The position numbers and the translations under genes were made by a program. A model generated the notes under the pieces. It saw only the letters and a program-made list of their open reading frames with translations, was not told where the DNA came from and ran no database searches. 64,000 nucleotides of DNA from Brachypodius melanocephalos (Eukaryota; Chordata; Aves; Passeriformes; Pycnonotidae): assembly GCA_013398615.1 (NCBI GenBank), contig VZSR01000520.1, positions 23,476,551 through 23,540,550 on the forward strand, given 5' to 3'. Each line of letters starts with the position of its first letter. Position 1 is the first letter of the stretch. This document shows, one piece after another, positions 13,520-27,800 of this stretch.

Positions 13520-13783
13520 CTAGACAAAAAAAGGGAAATAAAAGTGTTTTGACATGGAAAAGCACTCAGTAAAAATTTCTGTTTTCTACATAATACACTG
13601 AGTTCTCCCTAACAAAATAAGCACTTTGGTTCACGCCAAAATTACTTGATTTTTTTTTCTGCCAAGTTAATATAAAAGAAACACAGATAAGCAAAGAATA
13701 TTTTTACTTCCGTGTTCATTAATCACTAAAACAGAATTTTATGTTTTAGGGAGCTACTTCAAACAGCTATTGGAGCAGTTTAC

Positions 13784-13933
13784 CTTTGCAGCAGCACAGC
13801 GGACAGCCATGGATCGATCTGTCAAACACGATCGGGCAGCTTTGTAAATATCTCTATGACAGGGGATAGCAGCAGCTCCTAAACCATTTAATATATTTTG
13901 CAAACTAAGCATGATTTCATAACGACCTTGAGA
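13784..13933 (-). CDS. HEATR5A: HEATR5A coding exon 5 (residues about 150-199)
   Basis: Exactly 50 codons, symmetric phase 0-0: SQGRYEIMLSLQNILNGLGA, then AAIPCHRDIYKAARSCLTDR, then SMAVRCAAAK. The HRDIYK(A/N)AR(S)xLTDRSMAVRCA(V/A)AK block is a family hallmark. The donor is GTAAAC (opposite 13778-13783) and the acceptor ATTTTTCAG-like (opposite 13934 onward). Because it is symmetric, skipping it would preserve frame; I see no evidence for or against that. Confidence 0.96.
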
Positions 13934-14459
13934 CTGAAAAATGAAAAAGAGAAATGTTAAAGTTTTGTTAACAAGAGAAATGTTAAGTTCTTTGGAAATA
14001 CAAAACGCCAACTACTGAAATAGGTAAAAAATGGCTGGGTGTTTTAGAGCTCTATTTATAACAAAGTAAGTTAAAGCAGATAACTCGCTCCAAAACGCTA
14101 CAAGCAAATGAAAAATGTAATTCTATGTTCTATTGAAAAGCAATAATTACAATTATAAAACCCAAGACAAAGTATGAGCTATAGAAAAAATGTTCTCATT
14201 AATAAAGCAATTAAATTTTCTAAATCATCAAGTACTTTCATGAAATGAGATAAAGAAAAGCAGTGATCCATCCTTTTATAGTCATAATCCATTAACTCTA
14301 GTACTTATTTAGAATTTAGACACTGATTTTTATCTGAATTTTCACAACTTTTTTTTTGTATTTTGGTATCATGCATTTTGTTTTATTCATTGGTCCAGCT
14401 ACCAACAGTAAAAATCCTTTTATTTTTCCAGTCATTTTTTAAACATGCTGTTCCAATAC

Positions 14460-14568
14460 CTCTGCATTCTTCATTGCTTTAAGCACATTCCCAACGGTGT
14501 CAGTAAAACTGTTTCCCAAAATTCTTCCCAATTTTTTGTATAAATAGCCCAAGCATACCACCGCAGCA
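14460..14568 (-). CDS. HEATR5A: HEATR5A coding exon 4 (residues about 113-149)
   Basis: The exon reads AAVVCLGYLYKKLGRILGNS then FTDTVGNVLKAMKNAE. The spacing matches the HEATR5 segment that follows 'YLPTKL', including the YxKxGR(M/I)LG core. It finishes a Leu codon begun in exon 3 with one base, adds 36 codons and ends in phase 0. The donor is GTATTGG (opposite 14453-14459); the acceptor is GTTTTAG (opposite 14569 onward). Confidence 0.93.
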
Positions 14569-17371
14569 CTAAAACAAAAGCAAATCCAAAGACGCGTGAA
14601 AATGGATGCAGTAAGAGATGAAAGATGACTGAAGTAATCAGTGTGCAAACAGCAAAATAACTGAACAGGATGTCCCGAAAACGTAAGTGGATCATCAAGA
14701 GGGGAAAAAAAAAATGGTCCATATGCACATACCCTCTAGAAGACATGCAGACACAAGGGTAGCTAAAGTAACTTGGATAACAGGAGAATTCAGATAATAC
14801 AATCTTCCAGTACATTTTACAATATAAATGTAATTTTACAATGTAATTTTCATATCCACCTTTCAACCTTAATTTCTTACTAAGCATGCTCTGTGTCATA
14901 CTGCAGCAGATGCTGCCATAAGTAGTCAGGGACAGGTTTATTTACAACTTGATGGTTGACAGTTGCAAATGGTCTAGTAATTGCAATTCTGTCATTTATG
15001 TATCACAATATGTAAAAAGGAAATACCTTGAAGGAAATGAAACTATAAACCCATGTCCTTTTCACTGTGGACAGATTCTGAATTTAACATTCAGGTAAAA
15101 TACCTGACAACTGGACTCTGTGTGCTCATTGGCCTTTCCTTTAACAAAGACAAAAAATGCCAACAACTGAGCAAAAAAAAAAAACCCACCAAAAACTCTG
15201 AGCATTTTCCTTTGAATAATTAGTTAATTAAAACACTTTGGTTTTGTATTGACAGATATATAACTAAAACAATTAATCTCCTGAATACAAGGAGAAAAAG
15301 AATTATATGTTTAATCAGCTTTCAGCTCTTTTCCAGACCTATTTAAATATGCAGACATTGCTCAGCATCCCCTTCAACAAAACATTTTGCTTATTCCCCA
15401 ACTGAATTCAAGTTCCATATATATAATTTTAAATTCTCATACTGAATATAGTCTTAATTAAAAAATACATTTAATATTTACAGTAATTCCCTAAGTGCAC
15501 AGTAAGAAAAACAAACCTAATATCCTTTATCTCTTACCATACCACAATATTACTTTCATTAAAAACCTGGTTTTTGTTATTGCTTTTATTCAACCCAGTA
15601 CACACCAACAGTTGGATTTAAATTTTGCTTGTGGTGTGCCTTGGCATAAAATTACAATTTTCCAACTTCCCTTCTAAATTGAGCATCTGATGGTCACAGG
15701 TACTCTCCTTAATAAAGCAATAAGCTGCATTCATGCTGCATAACTTGTTTATCTGATTTGGTAGAGCATTCGCATCATGCTGAGTTTTATACTCCACTGA
15801 CAATCCAGATGTAGCAGATGAGCACCTAACTAAGGTTGTGTTTAAAATGCTTGCCTAAAGCATTTTCGTCTTCCACTCACATGAAAGAAGAAAAGTGATA
15901 ATATATGAGATAAGAGACCAATTCACTGGAATCTCTATTTAAAGGAGTTCCCAGGTGTATCAACGTATTGTGAACACTGACGGTGAAATGCTGCTACGAG
16001 ACAACATGGGCATGCATGCTAAATATGGACAGATGGCAAAGACAACACTTTAATCAAGATCAAAACAAAACAAAACAAAGCAGATTTTCTACACTGAATA
16101 CCAAGTATTTAATATATTTGCAGCCTAGGATGAAAAATTTTACTCAACACACAGTTTTGTAGCTCCAATTATTTTCTGTGGCCTGTTGTCACCGTATCAG
16201 TTCTACCAGAAATCCCTTTACCAAAAATTTATTGAAGAAAATCATATTTCACAATTACCTTTTTCTCCATCTCTTTCTTCCTCTCCTTACCACTACTTAC
16301 ATACCCAGGAACATTCTGTACACTGCCAACTCTCTCTCTCCCCCCCAGCTGCTACTACTCTGCATTCTGGCTTTGGTTATCTCCCATTTCTGCTTTACTG
16401 CCAATGGCCTTCCCCATCCCTCCTTGCTGTGCTGACATCATTCCACTTCCTCCAGTGTGGCACATCACAGCTGAAGCAGGAACACCTGCAGAGCTCTGTC
16501 CCACACTACAATTCAACACTAATGTTAATACATATCAGTGTTAAGAATGTAGTATAGCAGTAATTTACTTTGCAAGACCAAGACCCTTTACAGCAAACTT
16601 ATTCTTAACTCAAAAGACTGCACAAGAGGTCAACTGGAACAAGAAGGAAACAAAAAATGAAAATGGTATTAGAAAATACAACTGACTCCTTGCAAAATCT
16701 ATTTTCCGGAATCTTTACTTGTGTTGTCAGAAACAGGTTTAGCATGCAAAATAAAGGAGGGAGAGATCCTGCTCTGCTTTCAATACCATAACATTAATGC
16801 ACAAGGATATTTTATTATCTCATCTTTACTACCTCCATCTTTAATTTGCTTTGCTATGGCGAGAGACGTGGATAATTTCAGGAATAAATGTTATTCATAA
16901 CATTTCTGCAAATAAAGACTTGGCTTCACATTCTGAAGTAACGGTTCATGTTTCTCTGCTCTGTTGGTTAGGCTTTCAGTATTTAGTTACAGATGTTTCT
17001 AACTATATCCAGTTTATCAGCTGAATAAGAAACCCACTCAGCAACTGTATTTTATACCTGGAGTTGTACTTGTCTGTTTTACTGCTCTTCTCAGCTCTAT
17101 TATTACCTTTTCCTTGTTTTTGAAGCACCTGCCCTCTCATAACTCTGTTACCCATTGTTGGTATTTGACCCAGCCTGATTTTCAATTGTCTGGCTGGAGA
17201 CCACAGGGTGTCTTCTACCCTTCTGGTTCCTGATGCACATACACAACATGGAGTACCAGCACAATCTTTATTTTATTACGTATTTTGTGGCAGTGAACTC
17301 AGATGCATCTCACCACTTAAATCTGTCTCATTATTACTGGATTTGAAGCTTGAGGGTAAAAACACACTTAC

Positions 17372-17583
17372 AGTTTTGTAGGCAGATAACTTGGTGAGTC
17401 ATCTTTACTCCGAATGAGTTCATTGCATTTGTCAATTGTTTGGTAAACAGAAAAAGTGTCTCCAGTGCTATAAAGTACAGCTAAATTCTTGGCAAGGAGC
17501 CGTCTGGTAGGAGGTCCTGGTGAATTGTTTAATAAAGAAGTCAATTGTTCAACCAGTTTCTTCTGGTTTTCCCTTATTTCAGC
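17372..17583 (-). CDS. HEATR5A: HEATR5A coding exon 3 (residues 43-113)
   Basis: The exon encodes AEIRENQKKLVEQLTSLLNN, then SPGPPTRRLLAKNLAVLYST, then GDTFSVYQTIDKCNELIRSK and DDSPSYLPTKL. SPGPPTR(K/R)LLAKNLAxLYSxGDTF is among the most recognisable HEATR5 sequences, near the N-terminus of the HEAT array. The donor is GTAAGTG (opposite 17365-17371); the acceptor is ATTTCCAG (opposite 17584 onward). It starts in phase 0 and leaves two bases of Leu. Confidence 0.96.
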
Positions 17584-18579
17584 CTGGAAATAAAATCAGT
17601 AACCAGTTAAAGTTCAGTTAAATTTAAAAGATAGTTACAGATAATTAATGTAAATTATCTTTACTTTTCATTATTACCATTCTGATAATGACATTCTGAA
17701 CTACAAATGAACATTTTATTGCATTTTTATACTTAAAGAAAGGACAATTCAAGTATGTTATTGTTTTATTCTTCTTGAAAAACCCAACACTTTTTTCAGA
17801 GCACAATTATTGCTAGTAGCGTTTCAAGTGTATTTTCCCTGTGGCATATGTATAACTTAAATCTTTCTCAAACAAAGCTGCCTTTTCTTTCTTATTTTTA
17901 TGACTGCTTTAAAATAAAAGAATTCATATAGTAAGTTTAGTAGCAAAGAACTTTAAAGAAGAAGCTTGAGCATTAGAAAAGAAAGAAATTCCCTTAAAAC
18001 AATTATCCAGACTTATATAAATTTTTTAAATACTCTTTTGAAAAAAGAACCTGGCACTGTTTTTCATAAACGTGTTTTCATCACAAACAACAACCCTTAA
18101 AGAGCATTACTTTGATTAGGTTACTCTTACATGTCTACATAACCTACTTAATATACACTAAACAGTGAATCCGACAATCAGAGAGCTGGCTGGAAACAGA
18201 TCTTTTATCACTTGACTAGGAAAACTTTAAAAAAACAACAAAGAGAAAGATGTTACATTTCTTCTTAGTAGAGAAGCCTCAAATAATTGTGCAACACTAG
18301 GTGGAAGCATTACTGACATTCTTCATAATGGGGCTGCAAAATCTTGCAGAAAAAGGAGTTAAAAAACAATTAAAATTCCTTTCACTGGGCAAGTGGCTCT
18401 GTCACTAGAAGGGCTGTGACCAAGAACTTACAACATTTAGAAAGCTGCTGCTAACACTGAATACACTTTTACTCCTTGTACATACAAGACATGAGGCAAA
18501 TAATGTTGCATACTGCTCTTTGAGTTTAAACAAAGTAACAAAAAGACAGGCTTTTCTCCTCAAGTCTCAATACACTTAC

Positions 18580-18827
18580 TCTGCTAGTCACCGGTAAAAG
18601 TTTTTCCAAAAACTGTAACCACTCAAAAATGAACTCTGCTTTTTGAAATCCACCAAGCTGGTTATATGCTTCTTCATTAAGTAGTAAACTGTGAGCTAAC
18701 TCCATTCCTTGAAATTTTCCTCAAATCTCCCAACAGTGTAGAATGAAAAAAAATCCAACGAACTACCAAAACTACATTAATCACTTTTCTTTCTCATTAA
18801 TATCTGGCAAAATGGAAGTTTGAACAC
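18580..18827 (-). CDS. HEATR5A: HEATR5A exon 2: 5'UTR and translation start (residues 1-42)
   Basis: Coding part is 18580-18705; the ATG is opposite 18703-18705 and begins MELAHSLLLNEEAYNQLGGF, the familiar HEATR5 N-terminus, through LPVTSR. The start has purine at -3 and G at +4, and an in-frame TGA lies 18 bases upstream (opposite 18721-18723), so this is the first Met of the frame. The remaining 122 bases are leader. The acceptor is very strong: a long T/C run before TTTAG opposite 18828 onward. The donor is GTAAGTG (opposite 18573-18579). Phase 0 at the end. Confidence 0.93.
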
Positions 18828-21800
18828 CTAAACAGAAAAAAAGAAAAAAAAAAGTTAATAAAAAGTCAACAATCACATCATATATAATATTCATGCTTGA
18901 CTTACTAAAATTAAAATTTCAAAGGAAAGGCTAATATAAAAAGGAAATTATGTCAGTTTTATTAAGATGTCCTTAGTAATAACAAATGTGTTTGAAAATG
19001 AGATAATGGTATTGATGTGATGTGCCAGTTGAAGTTAAATATACTTCTGAATATAACAGATTTTCCTTCACCTTGTTTTGCATGAAGTGAGGTTTCTAGT
19101 TCTTAATCATACACCTGAAAGTAATGACCAACTGACCCCAAACAATTTTGTTATCGAGAACAAAGTACAGCAAAAGCTGCAACCAACAATTAACAAACCC
19201 CTGTTAATTATATTCACAAATATAAATGCTGACAGATTATTCAAACACTTCAGGTAGTCTCGGTGCCAAGCAAGGCATAAAAATTTCAGAATTTCAGAAT
19301 TTTGGAAAAAAACCCCAAAAAACTCCCAAACCCAAACCTGAAAAATGGTTTCAAAACTCAAAGTTCAAAAGAAGTTATGTTTTACTTATGTCTCTCAAAC
19401 TATTTCAGGAATTTCCACATTATTGATAAGCAAACAAAGATGGAAAATACTTCTAATGATATCTTCAACCCCAATATCTAAATGCCATATACCCTCAAAA
19501 TACAAAATAGAATATTCTGTAGGTTTCACAAATAAAAACAGTCAGGGAGATTCTGGTAAAATGTCAACCATATTTTAAACTCCCAAGCAAGTTATCCTTT
19601 TCAGAGGTCACTAAGACTGCTGAACACAGTTTTTCCTATGCAGTAACAATATTATAGTGTAAAATGATCCCTCAAACAGTAGATGGGCAATATAAAGCAT
19701 TCGTAAATAATTCAGGACTCAGGTTGTCATCCAAGACAGAGGAGAAGGTTACCTTTACCACTTCCTTCATATTTTTATGTAAAATTTACTCACACACACA
19801 AAAAATTAGTCACAATTAATTTATTATAATGAACTGTCACTTCAAATCTACTTGAAATACCAAGCAGCTTGACAAAGGCACCACACTATAAAATGTCAAG
19901 AAGATCTAAATATACATAGCACATTATACCTCTACATATTTTGTTTGCCTAGGTACATTTAGCTCTATCCTCACATTTTTTGAAACATACACAAAAAAAG
20001 TAGGATTAAGTGTAGATTTTCATCACTGCTCAGATGAAAATTACACGTATAGGTCACAAATTCTCCCTTTTCCCCCTCAACCAAGGCCTGTTCTACCATC
20101 TCTAAACCACCTACTACCACAGCAACTTATCCAGTTTACATTACTTACCCAATTTACTCACCCATCTCAGGATTACAACTCACAGCTGTTTTCCCTAACT
20201 GAAACGATTAGTTTGTTGCCAGGCATTGGCACTTAACTTACCCAGCAGATAATTTGTCCTCATTTTAAAACTGTCTCTCTGCTGCTCCAGGCTTTTGGAT
20301 AAAGGATGTTAAGAACTCAATTTTCTAGGAAAATAATTAATACAAAGATCTATGTTAGGAATGAAAGCACGTAAGATACAAATGTTACTACAGAAAAGAA
20401 GAATTCCAAAGTTTTGCAATACCAACAATGTTTATTAAGTAATAGCTCACCAAAAAAAAGACTGGACCTCCATGAATATTATTAGCTCTTTATACGCTAC
20501 ATTTAAATTTGGCAGACACACCATATACACCATACAACTGGGTTCATTTAACTACTGAAATCACCTTTTCTCATTTCTGTTTTGTTAACTCAGTTTAATT
20601 CTAAACCAGCAAAAAACAAGTTCAAACAACATCATAACCATAACAATTTTCTAGAAAGATTATCCAACAACCAGCAGAACTGGCAAAGGTGATTCAAGTC
20701 TTTTGAAAAATTCATGTACAATAATATCAATACAAGACATGAGGATTATCAGTCCATTCTAGCCTCCAGATATAGTTTTGATATTAGAATTCATGGCCAA
20801 AAACATTTCCTTTCAAAACTCATTCAACTTGAACTTTTTCTGCTGGGACATGAAATACAGATTGCCTGTTATTTTAAAAGAATTCACTTTTCAAAAGACT
20901 GATGCTGAAAACAAATAAAAAGTACATGTGGATATCAGAGTAATCCAAACTTCTTTTTGCCTGGTGAACCAGTGTTCAGGCTGCTGAAGAAAAGGCTCAA
21001 GATGACCTCACAGCCTTCAAAAGGGAAGGTTACCAAGAAGATGAAGACAGATTCTTTACTTCATAATTAAAATAAGGAAGCTTCCCTCTTGATTAAAAAA
21101 ATATTTTCACTGTAAGGATTATCAGCCACTGGGACTGGTGTTGAGAAATTGCAGAACCTGCACTCTCAGGGGTTTCTAACACTTGACTGGACAAAGCCCT
21201 AAGCAACATCATCTCAAGTTATTAGTGTAACTTGTTTCTAAATGAAACACTTCAATTGTATAAGCACACATTTGCAAAGCCAATATAAACGTATTTATTT
21301 ACTTTTAGCCTAAATTAAAGAAAGAAAAAATGTTCTGGTGTAATTGCTGATCTTTATAATGAACACCTGCTAACATGGCCAGAAACACTAGCAGTCTTCA
21401 AAGAAAATACTATCAGGACTGCATTACAAAGGCTGACTCCTTATTATGCAAGAATTAGTTTTGTAGAGACAGAACTGTCCATGCAGAAAAAAAAAAAAAA
21501 AAAAAAATCCCAGACCTATCTTTCCACTCCTGATCAACAAACAAACCTCAATTACATGAACTCACATAGAATGCAGCATACTCCCTACCCTACGCAAAAA
21601 ACTTACTCCAAACACTTACTTGAGGTTCCCTTCAACAAGCTGTAAGCCTGCACACCAGGGATATTTATGAAGTTTCAAAAGTAATGATAAAAGAAGGGCA
21701 CATGCATACAAACTTGGGAGAAGCAGGGCAAGAATGTAGGGCGGTAAGTTCTCCTGCAGCATTCTGGTTTTGCAGAGAACAGAGCAAAAGGCACAGCGCT

Positions 21801-24800
21801 CACAGCGCAAAGCTGAACACAAGCACAGAACTTGGGGACGAGCTGCATTTGATTAATAATAAATATGTCCTTGTTATGTATACAACATGTTTCCAGGCAA
21901 TTTCTAAATGCAGAAGAAAACATCAACCCCAAAGCCATGCTGTCCAGACACACTGTCCAGGGTGGGACTCTGCTCTATTTGGAGGTATGGCACAGCCATG
22001 CTCTGGGCTAGTCGATCACCAGGAAAGAGTGAACGTCAGCAACTGGAGCTGCTTGGCATCAGCACCAGTAAACGAATGCAAATACAATCTAAACATGTAA
22101 ATATGCACCTCTATTTACAAGAAACCCATGTTCAGAAATGCTGCATTACTTGATAGTGCTTTCCTCCTGGTGTTATAATTTTGATGCTTCTCAATATGAA
22201 AAAAAAAATCTGGGGGAAAAATGTGAAATTTAATTAAATGAGATGTATACTATGCCATCAACCAAAATAAAAAGGCATACATGCCTGATGAAATCTCTAT
22301 TTGCCAACCAATACAAGGCACCATCCTTTTGGTTTTGTCTTTAGGTAACTGAAGCAATTACAAGAATTACTTTCCAATCAGTACTACAAGAACAGATCAG
22401 TCAAAAATCCCTCTTCTTTTTTTCCTGTAAGCTAAGTTTATTTTACATTTACACCATGCTACAAAACTGGCACAAAGGTTTATTGGCCAAGGCAGAAGCT
22501 TGTTCTACTTACTACTAAATTTTTTTTTTCATTTATCAACTGCCAATTTGACAAGCAGGATTGTTCAAGACTGGTTAGCAAAGAGCTCAGAAAAGCTCTT
22601 GGAACATGAGATGGAATGCCACCCTGTAAATTGAAAGGAATACAGGGTGCATCAAGCATTAAAAGGCAACAGCAATTATATTTTTGAAGTTTCTGACAAA
22701 CCAAAATGAGAAAAAAGAGACCTGTAGTCTTTAAATAAAAGGTGACTCATCCAGGGTAAGACTGATCTGAGTAGCTGCCTTTAGCAACTGCCCTTCAAAT
22801 ATGAGAACCAATAGACCACCCATGACAGAGTTATAACAGAGTGAAAAAACCAAATACATCTGTTCTATGGATCAAATTAATTTCAAGCCAGGTAATCTCC
22901 TCAGGCTCTAAAAGATGAGAGGAGAAGAACATAGACTGCTGTATATCTTTCACATGGAAATCTAAGTCAAAAATTATAACATTACAAATTAAAAAAACTA
23001 TGAGTAATAATGGCAACTTAATGAATTTCAATCTTCCTCTTCCTTCCAACTCTTGGCACATTTTGTTTATGCACAGAAAACGAAGATGTATCAAAAAAAA
23101 AAAGTAATCAGCAATAAAGCAGACTCCTAACTGATTCCTCACTGAAAAATCAGCCTTAGAATTAGGCCTCACAAGTAATGGAAACCACCACACAGACCAA
23201 GTTTGTACTTATGAATTTATTTTCTTTTAAATTTTTTCACATTTGATCTCTGTTCCAGCAGTTTGCTTGTCTTTGCCAGGAACAAGTGCTTCTCAAACAG
23301 AAATTTTATCAACCTGAATCCTCTGAGCATGATGCTCAGGTGAGGATCTAATGCACAATCTAGATGAGGGTCTAAGTTCTTTACACCTACTTTGTAGTGA
23401 AGGAAAAAAAGTGCCATTTAACTTACCTTAATAATAATTATTAATATTTTTCTAATTTCAGAAGAATTAACGTAATTCTGCACTAAGATAACAAACCTGT
23501 GGATTCAATTTTGTAGCAATGACTAATCCAGCAGAGACACAAGTACATATTATTCCTCTTAGAAACTACTGCTGCTACTCATTGACACTAATGAGTAACA
23601 GTAAAAAAAAAAAAAAAAAGAATAACTGAGATGAAAAATGACCAGTAATAGTAACAACCAGTGTTTTCATAACAGCTGCCATTGGGCTGACTACACAATC
23701 AATGCCATGACCACCCCACTGCTGCAAAACAGAGCTGAAGCACATTTGCCAGCTTCAAGATGACACTCACTGCACCGCCATGGTATTTTAACTGACTTCA
23801 ACTCCACGTTCTTTTCTTCAGAAAGCAAGATTTATTATCATGTGCCTCAAGCGAACCAATATGTTTAAGTGAAAGCCTTCCAGCCTGACACATTTAATTC
23901 CAGCCATTAACAATTGAGATCAATGTTATTCCTGCAGCACTGTTTAAAAGTTTAATGGGATGATCGTTAGCAGTGCATCCGAGCTGACTGCACGGAGAGA
24001 CAGAGATGCTCAAACCTTTGTTACACCCTTGCATGTACCTGTTTGGTGTCTTCCAAACATAAACAAAAACTCCTGCCCAGCTCCCCTGGACCTACTTCTA
24101 ACAAGAAAACTGAATATGACAGTCTTTGCCAGCCAGGCAGAAAAACCTTAAAGCACCAGCCAAACACAGCTACTAATGAATGAAACGTAGACCAAAATCC
24201 AATAGTTGCAGTGCACTGTTTATGCTAGTAGGCAAAAATAAAGAGGACCCCAGGTTTGGAGAAGGCAAAAAGTGCAGGTTCAAATTCTACCAACTTCAAA
24301 TGGACTGCCCAGGAAATTTATAGCACACACAGAAATAATCTGATTTAAATAAACAAAAATTACAGAATCTCAGTGATTTCATAAGAAATAAAAAAGAACT
24401 AAAATTTCAGCTTAAATTAGTTTGGAGTTTAGACACTGGAAATATATTTGAGTGGGAATATTCAACAGATAAATATGTTTATAATAACTGGAAAGATAGA
24501 GCAGCCTTTGTTTACTTACTGACTTCTACAAATTATTACCAACTCAGAAGTAGAGTCTGCCTCAAAATCTTCAGTTAGAGAAGGCAAAGCTAAATAAAAG
24601 CATCAGTGTAAGTGAATCAGTATTTTCACATCCTTTGTGTGGCAGGATCCCCATCATTCAGCCAACTTGTACCTTTTCTCTACATGCACAAATTTTAAAT
24701 ATTTGCTCCACGGAGTTACACAAAGCAAGAGCAGGTAACTGCTGGTTCCAATGTAATAGCCACCCTTCTGTACATATTTTATGTTCAGCAGTGCTTATCG

Positions 24801-27800
24801 CTCTCGGCTTCTCATTCAACAATAACAAAAAAAAAAGCTGGGGATTTCATGTGCCCTTTTACTGCTTTCTTGTACGTATTTTCAAAGAAACATACAAGCA
24901 AAAGCAGGAAATGTCACTACCAAGACAAGAAGAGAGTGGAGGAAGAGACATAGAAAAAGTTAATTCTCCTGAAGACTGTCTCTTTAGAAGAAACACTGGT
25001 ATGTTTGATTAAATACTTCATGAAGAGGTTTAAGGACAACTCACGAAACCAGAGCCCAGTCTTTCAGTGCATACACACACATACCTGAATTTGTCACTGA
25101 CTGGTCTCATCAATTTGAGCCAAATTACCCTTGGCATCAAACTGACAAGTGCTTTTCATCCAAAATTAAAGCAGAGCCATAAAAATGCCTGGTATTTTGC
25201 AGTGTTACATTGGTCAGCAGTAGGGAAATTTGAAACCAAGCACAGAGAAGATAGGACCAACAGTGACATTTGAAAGCAGTTTGCAAGAACAAGCCACACA
25301 AGAAAGTCATCACAAGACTAGAACTCAGAGCACATGGAAAAGAATACCAGGCCACAGAGGAGAAGGTCCAAAATTTTAAGGCCTTTAAATCAAGCAGAAC
25401 TACAACTCTTAATATCAATTTTTGAGTGCATTAGCATGTAAAAAACACAGCAAATTAATTTCATGGTTGAGTACTCATATGTTTTATTATATAACCTATG
25501 CTATAGTGGAATTCAGTTTCCCTCAAAAATCTTCCCTTTTAAACAGAAATACGTACACATTTGCATCACATGCTTATGCCAAACATCAAAAAAGCAATGA
25601 AAAATCTGTCTGACTGTGAGCAACAAAAAATAACAGATGATTGCAGAACCACTTCCTCTAGTTATTGCTGAAGATTTCATTTTAGGACAACTTCCACTTA
25701 CATCATATTTTTGTATGCAATTATTCTGCTTAGAAACATGACTCTGAAATCATAGATGTTGAAACAAGACAGTTTCCGTTCACTCTTTCCTCTTAATAGT
25801 ACTCTGGATGAAGAAACTGGAATGCTATGTGTCTATTCTCTCACTGAAAATCTGGTAGCATTTATGCAGGGACTTGTTAAAGATGCAATCCAAGTGCATC
25901 TCCACATATTGCATGCTCCACATATGTAGGCCTTGCAGTGTTCCCACAGTCTTTCAGGCTGTACTGAAGAACAAACATCATGCAGCCCAAACAGAATTCT
26001 TGTTAACTTCTCAGCTACTTCCATTTGTGCTGCAAAACAAAGGGGTTGTATTTTGATGTTTTGTGAACAATGATGCTCACACAAAATACTTGTTTACTCC
26101 CACAGGAACAGTTCCAAATGACTGGTTTTCCTACCAAAATGCTTACCAAATGTTATTGATTTCCAAGTTTTGGAGGAATTACCCTGTATCTGTAAGAGCA
26201 ATAAAGCTTAAAGGCAACAAAGACCTGTGTGAAATCTATCAGAATTCTTGCTCTGGGCTTCCTGGTTTGAAAAATATTCACTCAAAGAATGTGACCACCC
26301 ACAGTCCTCACACACAACAGTGACATTGATAAGAACTACAACACAATATACATTTGCTGAAGTGTGAAAGAAACGACAAGACAATGTCTTCTAGGAATGC
26401 TGAATGATTTCTGTGAAGTCTTGAGGACAAAGCTTGACATAATTATAGAGAAATACCCTGAACAACATGCCTGAAAATAAAATAGCTGTTTTAGCAATGT
26501 AAAATATTTAACACTTCTTTTTAAATTGGAAGACATTAATTCATTTAAATACTACATACACTTTGCTTTCATGTTTCTTATTATCACTTTAATTTTTACC
26601 TCCACATGAGAAGCATTACTCCAGGAAAGCAAGAAACAGCAACATTCCATTACTGAGAAATATAAACAGCCATTTCCTGATCTCCACAGTGGGCACTACT
26701 GGCACACTCTGACCTCTCTGGCCCTCACAACTCTTCAATATATTTAGGTTCATCTCTGAAAGTTTCAGACAAAAGATAAAATTGGTTCCATTATAGGGAC
26801 CTCAGAACATTATTTTGTTTACAGTCAACCAGGCAAACTGCATATAAATAATTAACCGATGCTTCTAATAGTCAAAAAAAAGTATCATATCTGATACTGA
26901 TTAAGTACATTTAAAACATTTTCTTTTTCCCCAAAATTGGATTAAGTAACTTCAAAAAGCAATAACTAGCTTCAGTCTGATTAAAAATGCATCGAATGCT
27001 TTGGGTTTATTTCTTTGCAGATTTGAAACCTGGTGTGATAGCAAGACAAGTGCATGAAAACCACAGAAGTATAAACATCCACCTTACTAACAATAATATA
27101 TAACAATTTCAATATATGTCCGAACATAGCTTTAGTCCTGAGGATGTTGTAGACAATATTGTTTATCTAATATAAGCAAGATATACCAAACTAAGTATGC
27201 TGACAGGATGGGGTTTGTTGTATGTTTGGGTGATTTTTTGTCACAATGACAGAAGTTTCAGGAAACAAAATTATTTGTTAAAATGTAAAATTGACTTACA
27301 GTAGGTGATATATATATGTATATAGATTATTCAAAAAGCAGGTTGATTTTAGCTACCAATTTTCTGTTAAGGTAAACGCTGAATCCAGCCTAGCTTAGCA
27401 TTAAATTAAGCCGCAGGGAATTTTTGTTGACTATATACTGAAATCCCAGAAAAGGATACATATTTTTCCTGAAAATCACCACAGGTTTTACTGTGATTAG
27501 ATCTCAACTGCACTGAAACACCAACACGGAAATTTAGCAGCAGCAGCAGAAGCCCTCACAGATGCAAACTCTGCAGGAGACTTGTTTGGCAGATCAGAGA
27601 TCGCTATCCGGGCACAAATCACTGACATACCTCACTGCAATGGTTCATTCTCTAGGTATTTTATGTGGCTGTTTCCCAAAGAAAACTCCGAAACAGCTCA
27701 AAAAATGTAACTGCCTAGAAGTTTCAAGATTTTTTGGTCTGCAATGTAGTTACAGATATACTGTGTGTCTTTTTAAAGGTACTGCTACCTGAACCCAGTA

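Larger units (their letters stand above)
607..18579 (-). other. HEATR5A: HEATR5A introns 2-13, non-coding content
   Basis: The spaces between the listed exons are AT-rich introns of about 0.26 to 2.8 kb; the largest are 3768-6130, 8627-11174, 11336-13347 and 14569-17371. They contain scattered poly-A/T runs, a short GATA-type repeat at about 13147-13165, a small CR1 tail at 8908-8946, and a 27-base exact direct repeat (12903-12929 and 15786-15812). Nothing else in them reads as coding or as a recognisable structural RNA. Confidence 0.7.

Noticed and set aside
21675..22153. Cluster of open frames up to 138 codons in HEATR5A intron 1
   Set aside because: Frames overlap on both strands, show no domain, no convincing flanking splice sites in phase with HEATR5A, and no repeat signature; treated as chance.
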